DNA of 64,000 nucleotides from Flaccisagitta enflata (Eukaryota; Chaetognatha; Sagittoidea; Aphragmophora): NCBI GenBank assembly GCA_965153355.1, contig OZ231127.1, positions 34,844,001 to 34,908,000 of the forward strand, read 5' to 3'. Shown piece by piece: positions 53,719 to 64,000 of this stretch (position 1 is its first letter; each line of letters starts with the position of its first letter). The notes under the pieces were generated by a model. It saw only the letters and a program-made list of their open reading frames with translations, ran no database searches and was not told where the DNA came from. The position numbers and the translations under genes were made by a program.

Positions 53719-54165
53719 AAACTCGAATTTCCTCCTTATATGATCCGACCGCACTAAGGACTGGGTGAGCACACTCTTGAAATGCAATTAACAAATTGTT
53801 TGCTAAAGTATGATGTGAAAAAACGATGATGGCTGGAGACTGGATAGTATAGGATAACTCAACATGACCGTAGTATGCATGGCACTTAAGGCTAAAACAG
53901 TCAGGTATGTTAGGGGAAACAGATCACAAAACCCAATCGAGCTCACAAACGCGAATGTCTCACCAACAAACTGGCGGATTGGATTCAGATACGATATACG
54001 TAAATACATGGAAGAACGGGGAAAATACCATGGGATATCAGATGGTAGATTTGACACCGAAGCTAATCCAAGACCATCGGCAGACCTATAATAGTTTCCA
54101 TAGAAATACAGTAAAACAGATGGTCTTTATAACCTTAAGTCTTTTTTTCAAAGCATGTTGTATCT
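53719..54165. other. No gene seen
   Basis: Unique-looking DNA, no supported frame. Confidence 0.45.
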
Positions 54166-54480
54166 TTTTTAGATGCGTACTCGCATCTCTATAATAGGTT
54201 GTGTCCTTTCGTCGATCGGTTAGTTGGTCAGTTGGTTGGTTGCTAACGCGTTCATTTAAAGCGTCAAATTCATGCATTTTTTCAACAGAAAAGTGGTCCT
54301 AACCCAGCAAAAGTAGCATACATTTAGTAATTCATTCAATAAATCATTTATTCATTCATAAATAACATTCATTCATAAAAAACATTCATTCAAAAAAAAC
54401 ATACATTCAAAAAAAGCATTCATTCATAAAAAACATTCATTCAAAGAGGACGCGTTGTTGGCCTACTTGGCCTTGTTTTA
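54166..54480 (+). mobile_element. Family C HINE-like element, complete
   Basis: TTTTTTAGATGCGTACTCGC ATCTC hairpin, GGTCAGTTGGTTGG, AACAGAAAAGTGGTCCTAAC, (ATTC)n, AGGACGCGTTGTTGGCCTAC, TTGGCCTTGTTTTA. Defines both ends of the family. Confidence 0.83.
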
Positions 54481-54721
54481 TAAAATTTTTAGTTGATTTA
54501 ATTTCTTTTCCTTTCAATTTAATCTGAGACCGACATCAATGTAGGACCGATAAATTGGGTTGGTCGGGGATGGACCGAACATCCAACGTGGGAAAGACTG
54601 GAGGGTCGTATATACGTGACATACGATGGAGCAGGGATAGCGTATTCGGGATGAAAATTCTTAACGTGAAGTCTCCAGGATCGGGTCAAGAAACTAGGAT
54701 ACGGCTCATAATCTTTCCCAT

Positions 54722-54898
54722 CTCTCTCTGTCTCACTCTGTCTCTCTCTCTGTCTCTATCTGTTTCTATCTGTCTCTATATGTCTCTCTCTGTCTCTCTC
54801 TCTGTCTCTATCTGTCTCTATCTGTCTCTCTCTGTCTCTCTCTATCTGTCTCTCTCTGTCTCTCTCTCTCTCTGTCTCTCTGTCTCTCTGTCTCTCTG

Positions 54899-54962
<64 letters not shown>
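54722..54962 (+). repeat. CT-rich array with TCTGTC units, ending in pure (CT)n
   Basis: TCTCTCTGTCTCTATCTGTC units to 54905, then CT. Confidence 0.96.
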
Positions 54963-54967
<5 letters not shown>

Positions 54968-55272
54968 GGCAGAGCACTCTTACCTGTTCGCACTCAGAAG
55001 AGCATTACCTCTCAAGCAACGCAATTACGTTAAGACATGCTATGTCATTATCGAGGGTGATGATGAAGGACAAACTTGAGAGTAAAGGAGGTCATTTTTC
55101 ATGATCAACAAACCAAGGCATCGGAATTATCACTAAGTCAAATCTGTTAATCGTGACGAATCACACATTCACATCCATTAAATGTAATTGATTTAACTAC
55201 GGCAAAAATGATAACCAAACAAAATGTTTGTCAGTGTTTGAAATTAAAGCAATGACCAAAACATCTTAGAGA
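54963..55272. other. No gene seen
   Basis: Unique-looking DNA. Confidence 0.45.
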
Positions 55273-56508
55273 TAGTTGCAAAAGCGTCACATGGTCAGCA
55301 GTACCCGATACCCCTATGTAAGAGTATGCTGGGATGAGATGATGAGAGGAGTAGTGGCCCCTGAGGGGCCAATGACCTTTGATTCCATGCCGGACATTTG
55401 CAGGGACTTGGAGACCAGATTAGGGGTCAAAGCCAAAGGAGGTCTGAGATGCAAGGGGGGACATAGACAAATATGGGGTTTGAGAAACTGGTTTTGGCGG
55501 ATTTGAGGCCTCATTTTGAAGTTGCAAAACGTTTAGGATTTTTAAGGCCTGAAAGGCCTGATTTTGGATCTGAGAGGCCTAATTTGAAATATGGAAGGTC
55601 TTATCAGTGGTTTGAAAGGCCTGATTTAGGGTCTGGAAAAGCATGATTTTGGATCTGAGAGGCCTGATTTGGGGTCTGAAAGGCCCTATTTGAGGTTTAA
55701 AACGCCTATTTTGAGGTCAGGAGGGCCTGATTTTGGGTCTGGAAGGCCAAAATTGAGGTTTGGAAGGTCTAATCAGGGGTCTGAAATGCCTGATATGGGT
55801 CCAAGAGGCCTAACTTGAGGTCCAGAGGGCCTGAATTGGGGTCTGAAAGAGTCTGATTTGGGGTCTGAAAGGTATCTGAAAGGCCTTACTTAGGGTCTGA
55901 GAGGCCTATTTTGAGATCTGAAAGACCTGATTAAGGGTCTGATATACCATACGACTAAAAAAAAAAAAGACGCACTTTTGGATGGCTAATTCTACCTATA
56001 AATCAAAGAAAAACCTATTAAAATCTTAGGTCATCTGAAAGCCCTTTCAAAGTTCTTTTATTGGACGCCAATCTGGTATTGCTATCTTTTTTTATCAAGA
56101 AATGGCATTAGTTTGAGTGAAAACGTTGCCCATTTCAGTTTTGCAATTCTTATATAATATTGCATTTTAGCAAATTAGTGCTTCTCTTTGCAAGGCTCTA
56201 GCTTCTAAACCGTTTGAGATACAGAGCTGGGATTGGTCTAGATTGAAAGATTTTTTGAAAATCTTTCAAAATGTTTTTTTTCAGAAAAGGTCAAAATTAA
56301 TTTTTATACCTACCTTATCAAGTCATAAACAGGTGCGTCTTTTTTTCTTTTAGTCGATTGGTACCTGATTTGGGGTCGAAGAGGTCTTGGAGGCCTGGTT
56401 TTAGGCTTGGGGAAGAGAAGGATGGACAGACGGACAGACGGACACCAGAAAATTACCTTTTATGGAATCATAGGTTATCGGCCCCTCTGCGGCCGCTGCT
56501 CAAAAAGT
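55273..56508 (-). mobile_element. Family D element with an inserted MITE
   Basis: Tail ATAGTTGCAAAAGCGTCACA, TGGTCAGCAGTACCCGATAC, arm GTAGTGGCCCCTGAGGGGCC ... CTTTGATTCCATG, interior AGAGGCCTGATTTGGGGTCT units, closing arm ATGGAATCATAGGTTATCGG...GCGGCCGCTG at 56461-56500. Confidence 0.78.
55947..56360. mobile_element. MITE, 414 bp, TA target site, inside a family D element
   Basis: CGACTAAAAAAAAAAAAGAC GCAC at the left, inverse GTGCGTCTTTTTTTCTTTTA GTCG at the right; CCATA/CCAAT outermost, TA flanks. The interior (CTAAACCGTTTGAGATACAG) also occurs at 61990-62030. Confidence 0.75.
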
Positions 56509-58149
<1,641 letters not shown>

Positions 58150-58640
58150 TAGGAGGGTCAAAGCCCATGGGCAATATGTGATCAGCGATATCTGTTGCCC
58201 TACTCTGTGTGAATTGGTGTGATAGGAAGCATGGCAGGGGCCCTGAAGGGGACAAAGTCCTGTAGAGCACAGGGGGACTTTCATTCGCCCTGCCTAAGAA
58301 AGTTGATTTGATGCTGAGGGTCTATGGTAGCCTGAGGGCTTCCTCAAGGCTAATTTACGACCAACAAATGCTAGCTAGGCTAATTTGAAGCCTGAGCTGA
58401 GAGGGTTAATTTGAGGGTTGAGAGGGCCTGTTTTGAAGCCTGGTAGGACTGATTTAAGGTCTGAGAGGACTGATTTGAAGCCTGAGAGGGCTAATCGGAG
58501 GCATAGATAACTGATTTGAGGTCTGGAAGGCTGATTTGAGGCCTGAGAGGGCTGATTTGAGGCCTGAGAGGGCTGAATCGAGGCCCTGAGAGGGCCTGTA
58601 TGAGTTCTAGAGGCCGCTGCCCAAAAAGGCAAAATCATGC
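58150..58640 (-). mobile_element. Family D element, rearranged
   Basis: CCCATGGGCAATATGTGATC AGCG tail, GGGGCCCTGAAGGGGACAAA GTCCTG arm, GAGGCCTGAGAGGGCTGATT interior units and a short closing GAGGCCGCTGCCCAAAAAG; the second arm is mostly missing. Confidence 0.7.
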
Positions 58641-58798
58641 GCAAGGTGGCAGAGGGTGAGATTCACAAGCCAATGGGCTGGGGAAGTGATGCAAAAACTG
58701 CACGCCAAGACTCATAAAGTGTAGAGATACGAACCGACAGTCAGACTGACCGATATACTTACCGACCGACCAACCAAGAATCGCAGGCAGGCAATTAA

Positions 58799-59318
58799 TA
58801 GTCGCAAAAGTGTTATATGGTCAGCGATACCCGTGCCCTGCCGAAGTAAGTTGTGCTTTCAGTTGAAGGGGAAGCAGGACAGCGGATCCAAAGGGATAAT
58901 TGACCCATGCTTTCACACATACGGGGAATTTTCTCCTTCTTCTGCTTTTCCTCCTCCTTAGTCCCCCCCTCAAATCCTAGCTTGGAGGCCCAGATCCCAA
59001 CCTTGAGGCCTAAATCTCAGCCTTGAGGTCCAAATCTAAGCCAAGAGATCCAGATCCCAACCTTGAGGTTGAGATTTAGGCCTCACGGCTAGGATCTGAG
59101 CCTCTAGGCTAGGTTTTGGGCCTTGAGCTAGGATTTGGGCCGTGAGACTAGGATTTGGTCCTTGAGGCTGAGATTTGGGCCTCGAGGCCTTGAGGCTGGG
59201 ATTTGGACCTCAAGGATGGGATTTGAGGGGGGGGATACAAAGGAGGAGAAGAATGAGAAAATTCCCCATGTGTGTGAAAGCATAGGTCATCGGCCACTTT
59301 GGGGCCGCAGCCCAAAAA
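58799..59318 (-). mobile_element. Family D element, whole-element palindrome, just upstream of the gene
   Basis: Tail TAGTCGCAAAAGTGTTATAT GG, arm with TGCTTTCACACATACGGGGA ATTTTCTCC inverted at 59250-59310, interior repeats switching strand near 59060. It ends 33 bp before the candidate TATA box. Confidence 0.82.
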
Positions 59319-59350
59319 CTCCTGCTCTAAGAATGGAATGGCATGTTGAC

Positions 59351-59357
59351 TATAAAG
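59351..59357 (+). promoter_or_regulatory. Candidate TATA box of the peptide-precursor gene
   Basis: TATAAAG lies 160 bp upstream of the start codon and would place transcription start near 59380, giving a leader of about 130 nt through a CT tract at 59394-59437. This assumes no 5' UTR intron; a polypyrimidine stretch ending CTGTAG at 59446 could instead be an acceptor. Confidence 0.35.
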
Positions 59358-59510
59358 TGTTATAATTGACAAAGTTGGTTCACTGTAAACCTCTTTTTTC
59401 TCTCTCTCTCTCTCTCTCTCTCCCTCTTTCTCTTTGATCTGTAGTCGTTCACAACGCCAAAGGTCTCCATTCTCGGTCCCAACGACATTTTGTTGCCGCT
59501 CGTTGCTAAA

Positions 59511-64000
<4,490 letters not shown>

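Overview
The window reads as repeat-saturated animal nuclear DNA. It is AT-rich, has very long (GA)n, (CA)n and tetranucleotide microsatellites, and holds one gene with GT-AG introns at its right edge. I see no bacterial operons, rRNA, tRNA or CRISPR array. The species cannot be named from the sequence. Many short elements carry (GTCC)n/(GGTC)n cores, subterminal inverted motifs and a terminal hairpin. This recalls the 'pearl'/HINE (Helentron-associated) elements best known from bivalves and other marine invertebrates, so a marine invertebrate is a reasonable but unproven guess.

The one convincing gene runs from 59511 past the window end. Exon 1 encodes a signal peptide. Four short acidic exons follow (two look like duplicates of each other), then a long last visible exon with five tandem copies of a 21-residue cationic amphipathic peptide. 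The copies are separated by acidic spacers and framed by basic cleavage sites, and each ends in Gly-Lys-Lys or Gly-Lys-Arg, the signature of C-terminal amidation. It looks like the polyprotein precursor of a secreted antimicrobial or cytolytic peptide. The peptide is almost invariant between copies while its codons differ at most degenerate positions, so the protein sequence is under selection.

The other 59 kb is mobile-element and satellite DNA. (1) Three related HINE-like families, here called A, B and C, have a terminal hairpin whose stem differs between families by paired changes. In A and B the same arm is repeated inverted near the other end. (2) Family D has inverted arms of about 50-90 bp around a roughly 21-bp minisatellite, plus a tail with its own paired-change hairpin. 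(3) Foldback DNA transposons without coding capacity occur at 16604-19791, 22878-25522 and 27342-29286, with 7-8 bp target duplications. (4) Small hAT-like elements (19890-20240, 23494-24436) have 8-bp target duplications. (5) Pogo/mariner-like MITEs have TA target sites (2890, 14933, 17473, 39844, 40798, 49217, 52269, 55947 and others). Insertions nest up to three deep at 22589-25796, where an uninterrupted copy at 35301-35812 gives the empty site.

Layout: 1-7600 GA tracts, one pogo-like MITE, and B and A copies; 7620-9681 two D elements in tandem around a 560-bp polypyrimidine tract; 9.7-16 kb mostly AT-rich unique-looking DNA; 16.1-29.4 kb nested foldback elements; 29.8-36.5 kb GA/CT arrays and A, B, C and D copies; 37-46 kb sparse MITEs and an 870-bp unit flanked by 13-bp direct repeats; 46-49.7 kb D and B elements, the latter expanded by an 81-bp x 10 minisatellite; 50-59.3 kb more of the same; 59.35-64 kb the peptide-precursor gene, whose second intron carries another D element and a foldback.
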